Assembly: GCF_000402035.1 (NCBI RefSeq)
Contig: NC_021287.1
Location: 1,364,001 to 1,428,000 of the forward strand
Length of the DNA: 64,000 bases
Reading direction: 5' to 3'
From: Caballeronia insecticola
GTDB taxonomy: Bacteria > Pseudomonadota > Gammaproteobacteria > Burkholderiales > Burkholderiaceae
In this document: one piece after another, positions 8,529 to 18,009 of the stretch
Numbering within the stretch: the stretch's first letter is position 1
Layout of the letters: the number at the start of each line of letters is the position of its first letter
Notes under the pieces: generated by a model
Seen by the model: the letters and a program-made list of their open reading frames with translations, nothing else
What the model was told of the DNA's origin: nothing
The model's database searches: none
Program-made: the position numbers and the translations under genes

Positions 8529-10121
8529 GTGCTGTCTACCGCCAATATCACCATGCAATTCGGGCCCAAGCCCCTTTTCGAGAACATCTCGGTCAAGTTC
8601 GGCGAAGGAAACCGCTATGGACTGATCGGCGCGAACGGCTGCGGCAAGTCGACCTTCATGAAGATCCTGGGCGGCGACCTCGAGCCCAGCTCGGGCAACG
8701 TGATGCTCGAGCCGAACGTGCGTCTCGGCAAATTGCGTCAGGACCAGTTCGCGTACGAAGACATGCGCGTGCTCGACGTGGTCATGATGGGCCACACGGA
8801 AATGTGGGCCGCGATGACCGAGCGCGACGCGATCTACGCCAACCCCGACGCCACCGACGACGACTACATGCGCGCCGCGGATCTCGAAGCGAAGTTCGCC
8901 GAATACGACGGCTACACGGCCGAAGCGCGCGCGGGCGAACTGCTGCTGGGCATCGGCATCGACATCAACGACCACAACGGTCCGATGAGCAACGTCGCGC
9001 CCGGCTGGAAGCTGCGCGTGCTGCTCGCGCAGGCGCTGTTCTCGAAGCCCGACGTGCTCCTGCTCGACGAGCCGACCAACAACCTCGACATCAACTCGAT
9101 CCGTTGGCTCGAAAACGTGCTGAACGAGTACAACTCGACGATGATCATCATCTCGCACGATCGACACTTCCTGAACCAGGTCTGCACGCACATGGCGGAC
9201 ATGGACTACGGCACGCTGAAGGTGTGGCCGGGCAACTACGACGACTACATGCTGGCGTCCACGCAGGCGCGCGAGCGTCAGCAGGCCGCCAACCAGAAGG
9301 CCAAGGAGCGCGTGGCCGACCTGCAGGACTTCGTGCGCCGCTTCTCGGCCAACAAGTCGAAGGCGCGTCAGGCGACCAGCCGTCTCAAGATGATCGACAA
9401 GATCAAGATCGAGGAATTCAAGCCGTCGTCGCGGCAGAATCCGTTTATCCGCTTCGAGTACGAAAAGAAGCTGCATAACATCGCCGTGGTCGCGGAAGGC
9501 ATCACGAAGAAGTACGACCGCACGATCTTCCAGAACTTCAGTCTGAGCGTGCAGCCGGGCGAGCGCATTGCGATCATCGGCGAGAACGGCGCGGGCAAGA
9601 CGACGCTGCTCAAATCGCTCAAGGGCGCGCTCGATCTCGACGGCGGCCGTGTGAAGTGGGCGGAAAATGCCAACATCGGCTACATGCCGCAGGACACGTA
9701 CGAAGAGTTTCCGAAGGACGAAACGCTGACCGAGTGGATCGATCAATACCGCAAGGAAGGCGACGACGAGCAAATGATGCGCGGCACGCTCGGCCGCCTG
9801 CTGTTCAATGCCGACGACATCAAGAAGAACGTGAAGGTGCTGTCCGGCGGCGAGAAGGGCCGCATGATCTGGGGCAAGCTGATGCTCGGCCGCCACAACG
9901 TTTTGCTGATGGACGAGCCGACCAATCACATGGACATGGAATCGATCGAATCGCTGCAGATCGCGCTCGACAAGTTCGAAGGCACGCTGATTTTCGTGTC
10001 GCACGATCGCGAGTTCGTGAGCGGGCTGGCAGATCGGATCATCGAAGTGAAAACCGATGGCACGCTGCGCGACTTCGGCGGGAATTACGAAGACTTCTTG
10101 TCGAGCCAAGGGATTCAGTAA
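8529..10121 (+). CDS. ybiT: ABC-F family ATPase, YbiT type
   Basis: Soluble ABC-F protein of 530 residues with two ATPase cassettes and no membrane segment. ABC-F proteins act on the ribosome E site. YbiT-type members are linked to translation under stress, but the exact role is not settled. Walker A motifs are GANGCGKST (residues 35-43) and GENGAGKTT. The signature and Walker B of the second half are LSGGEKGRM and [10 protein letters not shown], and the first half has [17 protein letters not shown]. The inter-domain linker contains [16 protein letters not shown]. Length and N-terminus are those of E. coli YbiT. The GTG start is supported by AAAAGGA 8 bases upstream. It stands alone between two terminators. 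Confidence 0.93.
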   Translation: MLSTANITMQFGPKPLFENISVKFGEGNRYGLIGANGCGKSTFMKILGGDLEPSSGNVMLEPNVRLGKLRQDQFAYEDMRVLDVVMMGHTEMWAAMTERDAIYANPDATDDDYMRAADLEAKFAEYDGYTAEARAGELLLGIGIDINDHNGPMSNVAPGWKLRVLLAQALFSKPDVLLLDEPTNNLDINSIRWLENVLNEYNSTMIIISHDRHFLNQVCTHMADMDYGTLKVWPGNYDDYMLASTQARERQQAANQKAKERVADLQDFVRRFSANKSKARQATSRLKMIDKIKIEEFKPSSRQNPFIRFEYEKKLHNIAVVAEGITKKYDRTIFQNFSLSVQPGERIAIIGENGAGKTTLLKSLKGALDLDGGRVKWAENANIGYMPQDTYEEFPKDETLTEWIDQYRKEGDDEQMMRGTLGRLLFNADDIKKNVKVLSGGEKGRMIWGKLMLGRHNVLLMDEPTNHMDMESIESLQIALDKFEGTLIFVSHDREFVSGLADRIIEVKTDGTLRDFGGNYEDFLSSQGIQ

Positions 10122-10144
10122 GCCCCGGCTTCTCGCATCGTTTG

Positions 10145-10182
10145 AAAAAACGGCCCGTTTCGAAAGAACGGGCCGTTTTTTT
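10145..10182. terminator. Bidirectional rho-independent terminator between ybiT and the DUF1289 gene
   Basis: AAAAAACGGCCCGTT pairs with AACGGGCCGTTTTTT around a seven-base loop. A or T runs flank both sides, so it can stop both ybiT (plus) and the convergent minus-strand gene. Confidence 0.93.
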
Positions 10183-10187
10183 ATGGC

Positions 10188-10391
10188 TTACAGGCGGTCG
10201 TTCCGAAACCGCATCGCCGTGCCTTCGCGCCGGATGCGCTCCCAGATCGCGCGCTTTTCCTCGTCGTTGAGGAACACCCAGTTGGAGACTTCGCCGGCCG
10301 TGCGGCCGCAGCCCTTGCAGACTTCGTCGAAGAGCGTGGAACAAACGCCGATGCAAGGGCTATCCGGCAGGTCGTGAAGATTCGAGGACAT
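10188..10391 (-). CDS. DUF1289 family small cysteine-rich protein
   Basis: 67-residue protein starting MSSNLHDLPDSPCIGVCST. Four cysteines are arranged SPCIGVC...VCKGCGRT (C13, C17, C25, C28), followed by EVSNWVFLNDEEKRAIWERI. This is the whole DUF1289 pattern, widespread in proteobacteria and of unknown function. The cysteine spacing suggests a metal or Fe-S site, which is inference only. It lies 71 bases downstream of the phospholipase gene on the same strand and may be read through from it. It ends against the bidirectional terminator shared with ybiT. Confidence 0.85.
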   Translation of the reverse strand: MSSNLHDLPDSPCIGVCSTLFDEVCKGCGRTAGEVSNWVFLNDEEKRAIWERIRREGTAMRFRNDRL

Positions 10392-10462
10392 GGGCAAACT
10401 CTTGACCGCGCTGTCGCCGCGAAAAAAGGGCGACAACGCAATGGTCGATTCGTAAAAAAAGC

Positions 10463-11725
10463 TCAGCGGGCGATACTGTAGCCTATTCGCGCGATCCAGT
10501 GATGTCGCTGGTTGTAATCGAGGATATCCTCGCCGTAACCGTTGAAATAGCTCGCGAACAGATAACCGCCCCACGCGCTGCCGACGAGTTTCGCCAACGG
10601 ATAAGTCAGTTGCGACTCGACGCTGCCGTACCAGTGCTTCGTGCCCTTGCGCAGCGTGGTCGCGAGTTGCCAGCCGTCCGGGCTGCCGTACTTCACGAGG
10701 AAATCCACATAGCCGCGATAGTCGGCGATATCCTGGTTGCCGCTCTTCGACAGGTAGTAGTAGAACTTCGGCGAGAGCGTCAGGTGATTGCCGTTCAGGT
10801 TGCCGAAATCCCACGTCGGGCGCACGAACAAAATATTGATCGCGCGCGATTCGTCGCCGCTCTTGCCGTTCGACTCGTGCCCGATGCCCGCCGCCACGCC
10901 CATGCGCGTGAACAACGGACTCTTCACGCCCGTGTCCTCCACGTAATAAAACAGCTGCGGCTGAAAGCTGATGTCGCGAAACGGCACGGACTCGGCAGAC
11001 AAATTCCAGATGGCCGTTTGCGTATAGCCGAAGTACAGGTTGTCGAGGAAGCCGCGCGAGCGTGGATCGTCGGGCAGATGCAGCCGGTACTTGAAGCTGA
11101 ACTGAAACTTGGCGAGGTTGTCGCCGTTCTTGCCGTCGGCGAAGTAGGTCGGCTCGAAGGTCGAGAAGCGGCCCGAGAGCATTGTGTCCTGCGAGGTCGT
11201 CGGCACGGCCGCGGTATTCGCGGCGGCGGTCGCCGTGGCGAGCTGCGCGGGCGTCGTGGCCTGCGTTTCTCGGCGCTCCGCGGCGGCGACCTGCGTCTGG
11301 CTCTCGCCACGGTTCAGCGTGACGAGCATCGGCGATGTATCGAATCCGACCGGGTCGATCTTGATGATGCCTCGCGCCGACTCGGGCCACGGCGCGGTAA
11401 AGCGCACACGACGATACTGGCCCGGCGCGAGACGCAGACGGTCCGGCACGCGCGGATCGCGCGCGAGCGTGATCGGCGCGGGCGGCAGATCGCCGTTGGT
11501 CAGTTTGACGGTCAGTTGCTTCGGCACGTCGATGGTGAGCGGCTTGGCATCGTCGTCGGTGTAGAGCAGCGTCAGTTCAAGAGGCTGCGCGGCGGCCGCT
11601 TCGCGCGCGGGTTGCAGAACGGCGACGGTTGCATGGGCGCCACCGCTCAGGGTCGAAGTCAGAGTAAGCGCCATGAGCGCGATGGAGCGCACTCGGGCGC
11701 GGCTCCGCGTTGGGCGAAAAGCCAT
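10463..11725 (-). CDS. pldA: Outer-membrane phospholipase A1 with long N-terminal extension
   Basis: 420-residue phospholipase A1 of the OMPLA family, a calcium-dependent beta-barrel hydrolase of the outer membrane. A signal peptide is visible (residues 1 to about 32, ending GGAHA). The catalytic triad is His283, Ser285 and Asn297 in GHESNGKSGDESRAINILF, with exactly the H-x-S and S-x11-N spacing of E. coli OMPLA (H142, S144, N156). Strands alternate to the end, which closes GYSIAR, though without the usual C-terminal aromatic. Residues 33-180, about 150 more than E. coli, form a beta-rich then Ala/Thr-rich extension. ATG at 11725 is chosen over a TTG at 11755 because CCAGGAC precedes it. Confidence 0.9.
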   Translation of the reverse strand: MAFRPTRSRARVRSIALMALTLTSTLSGGAHATVAVLQPAREAAAAQPLELTLLYTDDDAKPLTIDVPKQLTVKLTNGDLPPAPITLARDPRVPDRLRLAPGQYRRVRFTAPWPESARGIIKIDPVGFDTSPMLVTLNRGESQTQVAAAERRETQATTPAQLATATAAANTAAVPTTSQDTMLSGRFSTFEPTYFADGKNGDNLAKFQFSFKYRLHLPDDPRSRGFLDNLYFGYTQTAIWNLSAESVPFRDISFQPQLFYYVEDTGVKSPLFTRMGVAAGIGHESNGKSGDESRAINILFVRPTWDFGNLNGNHLTLSPKFYYYLSKSGNQDIADYRGYVDFLVKYGSPDGWQLATTLRKGTKHWYGSVESQLTYPLAKLVGSAWGGYLFASYFNGYGEDILDYNQRHHWIARIGYSIAR

Positions 11726-11870
11726 GTAGTTAGGGTCCTGGAGGTCGCCCGGCAAGCTCGGTTGAAGCCGGCGTGCAGCGGCTGCGGGTCAGTCGGTCAG
11801 CTTATTGTACGAATCGTACGCGGGTAGCAATCGCGATGCCTGCTCCAGAAAAACATTTCTCGTGGGCCAC

Positions 11871-13205
11871 TCAGCTTGAGAACACCGCCTGCCACAACAT
11901 CGCCCCGTTCAACGCGACGATGATCCCCGCGCACCCCCATGCCAGCGCGAGCGGCACGCGCGCGACGCGCCAGCGACCCATCAGCGCGGCGTCGGAGGCG
12001 AAGCGCACGAGCGGAATCACGGCGAGCGGCAATTGCAGGCTCAACACGACCTGCGTCGCGACCAGCAAAGTATTCGAGCCGTGCTGACCGAATGCCGCGA
12101 CCGCAACGAGCGCCGGTCCGATCGCGAGGCCGCGCGTCAGGAGCGCGCGGGCCCAGCGCGCCATCTTCAGGCGCAGGAAGCCTTCCATCACGGCCTGACC
12201 GGCGAGCGTGCCGGTGACCGTCGCGTTCAGCCCGCAGGCGAGCAGGGCGACAGCGAACACGACGCCCGCCCAGTGGCTCCCGACGAGCGGCGCGATCAGA
12301 CGGTGCGCATCGGCGAGATCGTCGACATCGAAATGGCCACTCGCGTGAAATACCGCCGCCGCGACAATCAACAACGACGCATTGACGACGAACGCCAGCG
12401 ACAGCGACGCGAACGTGTCGATGTTGACGCCCGTGAGCGCGCGCTCGACGGTCGAATCGTCGCGGGCGGGCGCGTGCTCCTTGACGAGCGCGGAGTGCAG
12501 GTAGAGGTTGTGCGGCATCACGGTTGCGCCGAGCACGCCGGCGGCGAGCCACAGCATGCCGGCATCGCGCAGGAGTTCGCGCGACGGCGCGAGACCGCGC
12601 AGCGCGTTGCTCCAGACCGGGTGCGCGAGCGCGAGTTCGACGACGAAGCAGAAGCTCACGAACAGAATCAGCGCCGTCACGGCGCGTTGCAGCGGCCGCC
12701 TGCCGCGGCTTTGGAGGGCGAGCATCGCGAATGTGCCGACCGCCGAGCACAGCACGCCGGCGGTAAGCGAGAGGCCGAAGAGCATCTGCAAGGCGACCGC
12801 GCTGCCGACGACTTCCGCGACGTCGCACGCGATGATCGCGATTTCGCACGCGATCCACAGCACGAGCGTCGTGCGCCGGCTGTAGCGTTCGCGGCACAAC
12901 TGCGCGAGATCGCGGCCCGTGACGACGCCCACGCGCGAGGCGATCCATTGCAACAGCATGCCCATCAGGCTCGCCAGCAGTACGACGAAGAGCAGCGAAT
13001 ACCCGTAACGCGCGCCGCTGGCGAGCGCGGTCGCCCAGTTGCCCGGGTCCATATAGCCCACGGCGACGAGCGCGCCCGCGCCGGCGAACGAATACCAGCG
13101 TCCGCGCGGATGCGGCGTTCGTGGTCCCCCGTCCCGGCTTGCCGCGGGCTGAGTGTCGGAATTCCCGGCGGACAGCTGGGCAAGCACGGAGGGATTGGTA
13201 TTCAT
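11871..13205 (-). CDS. Nramp-family divalent metal ion transporter
   Basis: 444-residue inner-membrane transporter of the Nramp/MntH family, importing Mn2+ or Fe2+ with protons. Metal-binding motifs are intact: VAVGYMDPGNWATA in helix 1 (Asp53) and VMPHNLYLHSALV in helix 6. About 11 hydrophobic segments are seen. The N-terminal 30 residues are polar and proline-rich. The protein could be called MntH, but metal preference cannot be read from sequence, so no symbol is given. It is transcribed alone. The pldA gene lies 145 bases downstream on the same strand. I see no convincing manganese riboswitch or MntR site in the upstream 300 bases. Confidence 0.9.
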   Translation of the reverse strand: MNTNPSVLAQLSAGNSDTQPAASRDGGPRTPHPRGRWYSFAGAGALVAVGYMDPGNWATALASGARYGYSLLFVVLLASLMGMLLQWIASRVGVVTGRDLAQLCRERYSRRTTLVLWIACEIAIIACDVAEVVGSAVALQMLFGLSLTAGVLCSAVGTFAMLALQSRGRRPLQRAVTALILFVSFCFVVELALAHPVWSNALRGLAPSRELLRDAGMLWLAAGVLGATVMPHNLYLHSALVKEHAPARDDSTVERALTGVNIDTFASLSLAFVVNASLLIVAAAVFHASGHFDVDDLADAHRLIAPLVGSHWAGVVFAVALLACGLNATVTGTLAGQAVMEGFLRLKMARWARALLTRGLAIGPALVAVAAFGQHGSNTLLVATQVVLSLQLPLAVIPLVRFASDAALMGRWRVARVPLALAWGCAGIIVALNGAMLWQAVFSS

Positions 13206-13832
13206 GCGGGAGCGGCCTCGAATAGCGGGGCAACGAGCGGCGTCATGGGTGGTATACGCGTGCGTTGCGGTTCAGGATGCGCTGCATTTCGCGACGCAAG
13301 TCGAATTGGCTCGCAACAACTGTTCCGCTGGCTATTCGTCAGACTCGGGCGCCCGATTGCATGGGTTGTCGCTAGCGCGCCGGCGTCCATCTCCGGGCCG
13401 GCAAGGCGCGGACAGACGACGGTCGCGACCGCATGCGGGCAGCCGATCACGAATAATGACATTTCGTCGCCCCGGCGCGCGGGCGAATCACTGCGGCGAG
13501 TGTGGTTTTAAGACGTCCCGCACGCGCTGAATAGGGGCTAAAATGCGCGCTCTCTCCAAGCGCCCGGGAACGCACCGAAGCGCCTGGGAAACGCGCTTCA
13601 TGCCCGCGCGGCGCGCCTTTCGCACAGCCTGGCGTAGCGGCGTGTACATTTTGCGCGACAAGCGGCGCCGGGATTTTTGTCGCGCTGCGTTTAATGGTAG
13701 TTTTCGGGGTTTTGAAGGGCGTCGCGGACCCGTATCAGACGATCGGACGATCGGACAATGAGAGGCCGACGGGACAATCGCCGGGTTCGCGCGACACGAC
13801 GCCGTGACAAGTCGGAACAAGGGAGAATCGAG
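13206..13832. other. Divergent intergenic region between the Nramp gene and potF
   Basis: 627 bases. A GGGCTAAAAT -10-like element at 13536-13544 would start a potF transcript with a leader of about 280 bases. Within this leader are an inverted repeat (13653-13685) and a small tandem GATCGGAC duplication around 13740-13756. A 72-codon open frame (13543-13761) has no SD and a biased arginine-rich composition, so I do not call it. The Nramp promoter should lie in the left half, but no clear site is visible. Confidence 0.5.
13653..13685. repeat. 9-bp inverted repeat in the potF leader
   Basis: GCGCGACAA and TTGTCGCGC are perfect complements separated by 15 bases. In RNA this forms a hairpin about 150 bases before the potF start. 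It could be a regulator site or a leader structure. No T-run follows, so it is not a standard terminator. Confidence 0.6.
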
Positions 13833-14945
13833 ATGAACGAGAAACTGGCGGGCCGCGTGGCCAAGCTGGCAGGCACTCTGGCATGCGCCGCGATGTTGAC
13901 TCCGCTCGCAGCGTCCGCGAAGGACACGCAGTTGAACGTGTACAACTGGTCGGACTACATCGCCAAGGACACGATTCCCAACTTCACCAAGCAGACCGGC
14001 GTCAAGGTGAAGTACGACAATTACGACAGCGACGACACCCTTCAAGCCAAGCTGCTCACCGGCAACTCGGGCTACGACATCGTCGTGCCGACCAGCAACT
14101 ACGCAGGCAAGCAGATCGCGGCCAACATCTTCGCGCCGCTCGACAAGTCGAAACTGCCGAACCTGAAATATCTCGATCCCGACCTGATGAAGCTCGTCGA
14201 GGGCGCGGATCCGGGCAACAAGTACAGCGTGCCCTGGGCGTACGGCACGACCGGCCTCGGCTATAACGTCGACAAGGCCAAGAAGATTCTCGGCAACGTC
14301 GAGCTCAATAACTGGGACATTCTTTTCAAGCCCGAGAACATCTCGAAGCTGAAGGCATGCGGCGTGTCGGTGCTCGACGCGCCCGACCAGATGTTCGCCG
14401 CCGCGCTTCATTACCTCGGCAAAGATCCGATGAGCACGAATCCCGCCGACTATCGCGAGGCGCTCGCGATGCTCAAGAAAATCCGTCCGTACATCACGCA
14501 GTTCAACTCGTCCGGCTATATCAACGACATGGTCGGCGGCGATATCTGCTTCGCCTACGGCTGGTCGGGCGATGTCGTGATCGCGAAGCACCGTGCGGTC
14601 GAAGCGAAGAAGCCGTTCAAGATCGAGTATTACATTCCGAAGGGCGGCGCGCCGGTCTGGTTCGACGTGATGGCCATCCCGAAGGACGCGAAGAACAAGG
14701 ACGCCGCACACGAGTGGATCAACTACATCGAGACGCCGCAGGTTCACGCGGCGATCACGAACGCGGTGTACTACCCGAGCGCGAACCTCGAAGCGCGCAA
14801 GTATGTCGACAAGGACGTGGCGAACGATCCGGCTGTGTATCCGCCACAGGACGTCATCAAGACGCTGTTCCTGCTGAAGCCGCTGCCGCCGGAAATCCAG
14901 CGTCTGCAGACGCGGCTCTGGACCGAGTTCAAGTCCGGCCGATGA
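13833..14945 (+). CDS. potF: Putrescine-type polyamine ABC transporter, substrate-binding protein
   Basis: Periplasmic binding protein of 370 residues for putrescine import. The signal peptide is clear (MNEKLAGRVAKLAGTLACAA, then LTPLAASA before Lys31). The mature start DTQLNVYNWSDYIAKDTIPNF is diagnostic of the PotF/PotD family. YDIVVPTSNYAGKQI, PWAYGTTGLGYNVDK and FAYGWSGDV are further family blocks. A strong GGGAGA sits 9 bases before the ATG. It is first in potFGHI, with a hairpin in the gap to potG that probably stabilises the highly expressed potF part of the message. PotF rather than PotD is inferred from the operon order. Confidence 0.92.
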   Translation: MNEKLAGRVAKLAGTLACAAMLTPLAASAKDTQLNVYNWSDYIAKDTIPNFTKQTGVKVKYDNYDSDDTLQAKLLTGNSGYDIVVPTSNYAGKQIAANIFAPLDKSKLPNLKYLDPDLMKLVEGADPGNKYSVPWAYGTTGLGYNVDKAKKILGNVELNNWDILFKPENISKLKACGVSVLDAPDQMFAAALHYLGKDPMSTNPADYREALAMLKKIRPYITQFNSSGYINDMVGGDICFAYGWSGDVVIAKHRAVEAKKPFKIEYYIPKGGAPVWFDVMAIPKDAKNKDAAHEWINYIETPQVHAAITNAVYYPSANLEARKYVDKDVANDPAVYPPQDVIKTLFLLKPLPPEIQRLQTRLWTEFKSGR

Positions 14946-14978
14946 TGTTCCAAAGCCGGTTATTCTTTTGAATCGACG

Positions 14979-15002
14979 AAGCCCTCGGACCTCCGGGGGC
15001 TT
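14979..15002 (+). terminator. Intercistronic hairpin between potF and potG
   Basis: AAGCCCTCGG pairs with CCGGGGGCTT around an ACCT loop (one G-U pair), followed by TTG. It is suited to partial termination or protection of the upstream potF message rather than complete stop. Confidence 0.6.
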
Positions 15003-15059
15003 TGTTCGTGGCCGATCCCGGTCACGAAGCACATGCAAGCAGGAGTCGGGCAGGCAATC

Positions 15060-16238
15060 ATGAGTGAGCAGTCGAGCGCGTTGAAGGGGACGCCCAACGG
15101 ATCTGGCGGCCGGCGCGAGCCGGGCGGCGTCGCAGCGGGCGTGAGCCTGGACGACAACTTCGTGCAGATCGTCGACGTCGTGAAGAAATTCGGCGAAACG
15201 ACGGCCGTGCGGGGCGTCAATCTGTCGGTGAAGAAGGGCGAATTGTTCGCGCTGCTCGGCAGCTCGGGCTGCGGAAAATCGACGCTGCTGCGCATGCTGG
15301 CCGGCCTCGAATCCGTGACCGAAGGGCAGATCCTGATCGACGGCGAAGACCTCGCGAAGATGCCGCCCTATACCCGGCCGGTCAACATGATGTTCCAGTC
15401 CTATGCGCTGTTTCCGCACATGAGCGTGGAATCGAATGTCGCGTTCGGGCTGAAGCAGGAGGGCGTGCGCGGCGGCGAACTCAAGGAGCGCGTGCACAAG
15501 GCGCTCGAACTCGTGCAGATGGCGCAGTACGCGAAACGCAAGCCGCATCAGCTGTCGGGCGGGCAGCAGCAGCGCGTGGCGCTCGCGCGCAGTCTCGTCA
15601 AGCGTCCGAAGCTCCTCTTGCTCGACGAACCCATGTCCGCGCTCGACAAGCAGATCCGTCAGCGCACGCAGATCGAGCTGGTCAATATCCTGGATCAAGT
15701 GGGCGTGACCTGCATCATGGTGACGCACGATCAGGAAGAAGCCATGACCATGGCCAACCGTCTCGCCGTGATGAGCGAAGGGCGGATCGTCCAGCTCGGC
15801 ACGCCGCACGAGGTCTACGAGTATCCGAACAGCCGCTTCTCGGCGGGCTTCATCGGCTCGACCAATCTGTTCGACGGCACGGTCGTCGAGGACGAGCCCG
15901 ATCACGTGTTCGTCGAAACGCCGGATCTGCCGGTGCGCATGTACGTGAATCACGGCATCACCGGGCCGCTCGGCATGCCGGTGACGATCTCGGTGCGGCC
16001 GGAGCGCATCGCGCTGATGCGCAAGCCGCCCGAGGGCGCGTACAACTGGGGCCGCGGCAAGGTGAGCAACATCGCGTACATGGGCGGCTACACGCTCTAT
16101 CACGTGACGCTCGATTCCGGCAAGGTCGTGGTCGCGAACGTGTCGAGCCTCGCGCTCGGCGAGATCGATTCGCCCACTTTCGACGACGAAGTCTACGTGC
16201 GCTGGAGCGCGTCGGCGGGCGTGGTGCTGACCTCATGA
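15060..16238 (+). CDS. potG: Putrescine ABC transporter, ATP-binding protein
   Basis: 392-residue ABC ATPase of the spermidine/putrescine family. Walker A is GSSGCGKST (residues 67-75), the Q-loop is [15 protein letters not shown], the signature [14 protein letters not shown] and Walker [13 protein letters not shown]. The C-terminal third is a TOBE regulatory domain ([10 protein letters not shown]). The N-terminus carries a 35-residue Gly/Ser-rich extension before the cassette. Of two in-frame ATGs, 15060 has a nearby GGCAGG, while 15033 would add nine residues and has little SD. Its stop overlaps the potH start by four bases (ATGA), so translation is coupled. Confidence 0.93.
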   Translation: MSEQSSALKGTPNGSGGRREPGGVAAGVSLDDNFVQIVDVVKKFGETTAVRGVNLSVKKGELFALLGSSGCGKSTLLRMLAGLESVTEGQILIDGEDLAKMPPYTRPVNMMFQSYALFPHMSVESNVAFGLKQEGVRGGELKERVHKALELVQMAQYAKRKPHQLSGGQQQRVALARSLVKRPKLLLLDEPMSALDKQIRQRTQIELVNILDQVGVTCIMVTHDQEEAMTMANRLAVMSEGRIVQLGTPHEVYEYPNSRFSAGFIGSTNLFDGTVVEDEPDHVFVETPDLPVRMYVNHGITGPLGMPVTISVRPERIALMRKPPEGAYNWGRGKVSNIAYMGGYTLYHVTLDSGKVVVANVSSLALGEIDSPTFDDEVYVRWSASAGVVLTS

Positions 16239-17143
16239 TGACGAACCTGCTCAAGCGCATGGGCGTGAGCGGGCGCACGCTGGTCATCGGCGGGCCGTAT
16301 CTGTGGCTGCTGATGCTGTTCTTCGTGCCGTTCCTGCTCGTCGTGAAGATCAGCTTCGCGGACAGTCAACTGGGCATTCCGCCGTACACGGAACTGCTCG
16401 CGATGAAAGACGGCGTGATGAACATCGCGCTCGACTTTTCGCACTACGCGTTCCTCGTGCAGGACAGCCTGTACTTCGCGACCTACATGAATTCGCTGCT
16501 GGTCGCGGCGGTCTCGACGGTCCTGTGCCTGCTGATCGGCTATCCGATGGCGTATTACATCGCGCGCTCGAACCCGGCCACGCGCAATCTGCTGCTGATG
16601 GCCGTGATGCTGCCGTTCTGGACCTCGTTCCTGATCCGCGTGTACGCGTGGATCGGCATTCTCAAGAACAACGGTCTGCTCAACAACTTCCTGATGTCGA
16701 TCGGTCTGATTCATTCGCCGATCGAGCTCTATCACACGAACACCGCGGTGTATATCGGCATGGTGTACTCGTATTTGCCGTTTCTCGTGATGCCGCTTTA
16801 CGCGCATCTCGTGAAGATGGACCTGACCTTGCTCGAAGCCGCTTACGACCTCGGCGCGAAGCCGTGGAAGGCGTTCGTGCAGATCACGCTGCCGCTGTCG
16901 AAGAACGGCATCATCGCCGGGTGCCTGCTCGTGTTCATTCCCGCGGTCGGCGAGTACGTGATTCCGGAGTTGCTCGGCGGCGCGGACACGCTGATGATCG
17001 GCCGCGTCATGTGGAACGAGTTCTTCGACAACGCCGACTGGCCGATGGCCTCCGCCGTCACCTGCGCGATGGTGCTGCTGCTGCTCGTGCCGATGGCGCT
17101 TTTCCAGCATTTCCAGGCGAAGCAACTGGAGGAAAAGCGATGA
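16235..17143 (+). CDS. potH: Putrescine ABC transporter, permease PotH
   Basis: 302-residue inner-membrane permease with six predicted helices, the first at about residues 18-38 (YLWLLMLFFVPFLLVVKISF). The cytoplasmic coupling loop EAAYDLGAKPWKAFVQITLP is the EAA motif that docks onto the ATPase. IPELLGGADTLMIGRVMWNEFF in the C-terminal part is typical of PotH/PotB. Start and stop overlap both neighbours by four bases, a tight translationally coupled operon. With PotI it forms the heterodimeric channel. Confidence 0.93.
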   Translation: MMTNLLKRMGVSGRTLVIGGPYLWLLMLFFVPFLLVVKISFADSQLGIPPYTELLAMKDGVMNIALDFSHYAFLVQDSLYFATYMNSLLVAAVSTVLCLLIGYPMAYYIARSNPATRNLLLMAVMLPFWTSFLIRVYAWIGILKNNGLLNNFLMSIGLIHSPIELYHTNTAVYIGMVYSYLPFLVMPLYAHLVKMDLTLLEAAYDLGAKPWKAFVQITLPLSKNGIIAGCLLVFIPAVGEYVIPELLGGADTLMIGRVMWNEFFDNADWPMASAVTCAMVLLLLVPMALFQHFQAKQLEEKR

Positions 17144-17961
17144 TCAAGCCGAGCCGTCCGCTTCAAATCACCGCGCTCGGGATCGGGTTCGCGTTTCTGT
17201 ATATCCCGATCATCAGCCTGATCGTCTACTCGTTCAACGACTCGCCGCTCGTCACCGTGTGGACCGAGTTTTCGCTCAAGTGGTACCGGGCGCTCTGGAC
17301 CGACGACGAACTCATCAGCGCCGCGTGGCTGTCGCTGCGCATCGCGTTCATGACGGCGTGCGCGTCGGTCGTGATCGGCACGTGGGCGGGCTTCGTGCTC
17401 GCGCGCATGGGCCGCTTCAAGGGCTTCACGCTCTACACGGGCATGATCAACGCGCCGCTCGTGATTCCCGAAGTCATTCAGGGCATCTCGCTGTTGCTGC
17501 TGTTCGTCGAAATGGCGAAGCTGATCGGCTGGCCGGCGGGGCGCGGACTCTTCACAATCTGGATCGGCCACGTGATGCTGTGCATCTCGTATGTGGCGAT
17601 CATCGTCGAATCGCGCGTGCGCGAGCTGAATCCGTCGCTGGAAGAAGCCGCGCTCGATCTCGGCGCCACGCCGTTGCGTGTGTTCTTCACGATCACGCTG
17701 CCGCTCATCTCGCAGGCGCTCGTGGCTGGCTGGCTGCTGTCGTTTACGCTGTCGATCGATGATCTCGTGCTGTCGGCGTTCCTCTCCGGCCCCGGTTCGA
17801 CGACGCTCCCGCTCGTCGTATTCTCGCGCGTGCGGCTGGGTCTGAATCCGGAAATGAACGCGCTCGCGACGCTGTTCATCGCGTTCGTCACGGCGGGCGT
17901 GATCGCCGCGAATTACTTCATGCAGCGCAGCGAGCGCAGACGGCTCGCGGCTGTCATGTGA
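17140..17961 (+). CDS. potI: Putrescine ABC transporter, permease PotI
   Basis: 273-residue permease, partner of PotH. The N-terminal helix FLYIPIISLIVYSFND and the following LVTVWTEFSLKWYRALWTD are diagnostic of PotI/PotC. The EAA loop is EEAALDLGATPLRVFFTITLP, and SFTLSIDDLVLSAFLSGPGS is the family's conserved periplasmic/helix block. The ATG at 17140 overlaps the potH stop and has GGAGGAAAA just upstream, one of the best SD sites in the window. It is the last gene of potFGHI. A GC-rich hairpin follows before the convergent dehydratase gene. Confidence 0.93.
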   Translation: MIKPSRPLQITALGIGFAFLYIPIISLIVYSFNDSPLVTVWTEFSLKWYRALWTDDELISAAWLSLRIAFMTACASVVIGTWAGFVLARMGRFKGFTLYTGMINAPLVIPEVIQGISLLLLFVEMAKLIGWPAGRGLFTIWIGHVMLCISYVAIIVESRVRELNPSLEEAALDLGATPLRVFFTITLPLISQALVAGWLLSFTLSIDDLVLSAFLSGPGSTTLPLVVFSRVRLGLNPEMNALATLFIAFVTAGVIAANYFMQRSERRRLAAVM

Positions 17962-17968
17962 AGACGAC

Positions 17969-17992
17969 GCGCCGCGTTTGAAAACGCGGCGC
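17969..17992. terminator. Hairpin between convergent potI and the dehydratase gene
   Basis: GCGCCGCGTTT and AAACGCGGCGC form a self-complementary hairpin starting 8 bases after the potI stop. There is no T-tract, so its efficiency is uncertain. It lies between convergent genes and may serve both. Confidence 0.6.
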
Positions 17993-18009
17993 TGCTTGAC
18001 CGGTACGCG

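Noticed and set aside
13543..13761. A 72-codon plus-strand open frame in the potF leader
   Set aside because: The ATG overlaps the -10-like TAAAAT, no SD exists, and the protein has no recognisable features.
13488..16103. An 871-codon frame antisense to potF-potG
   Set aside because: The composition is arginine- and histidine-rich without any motif, and the pot operon on the other strand is clear.
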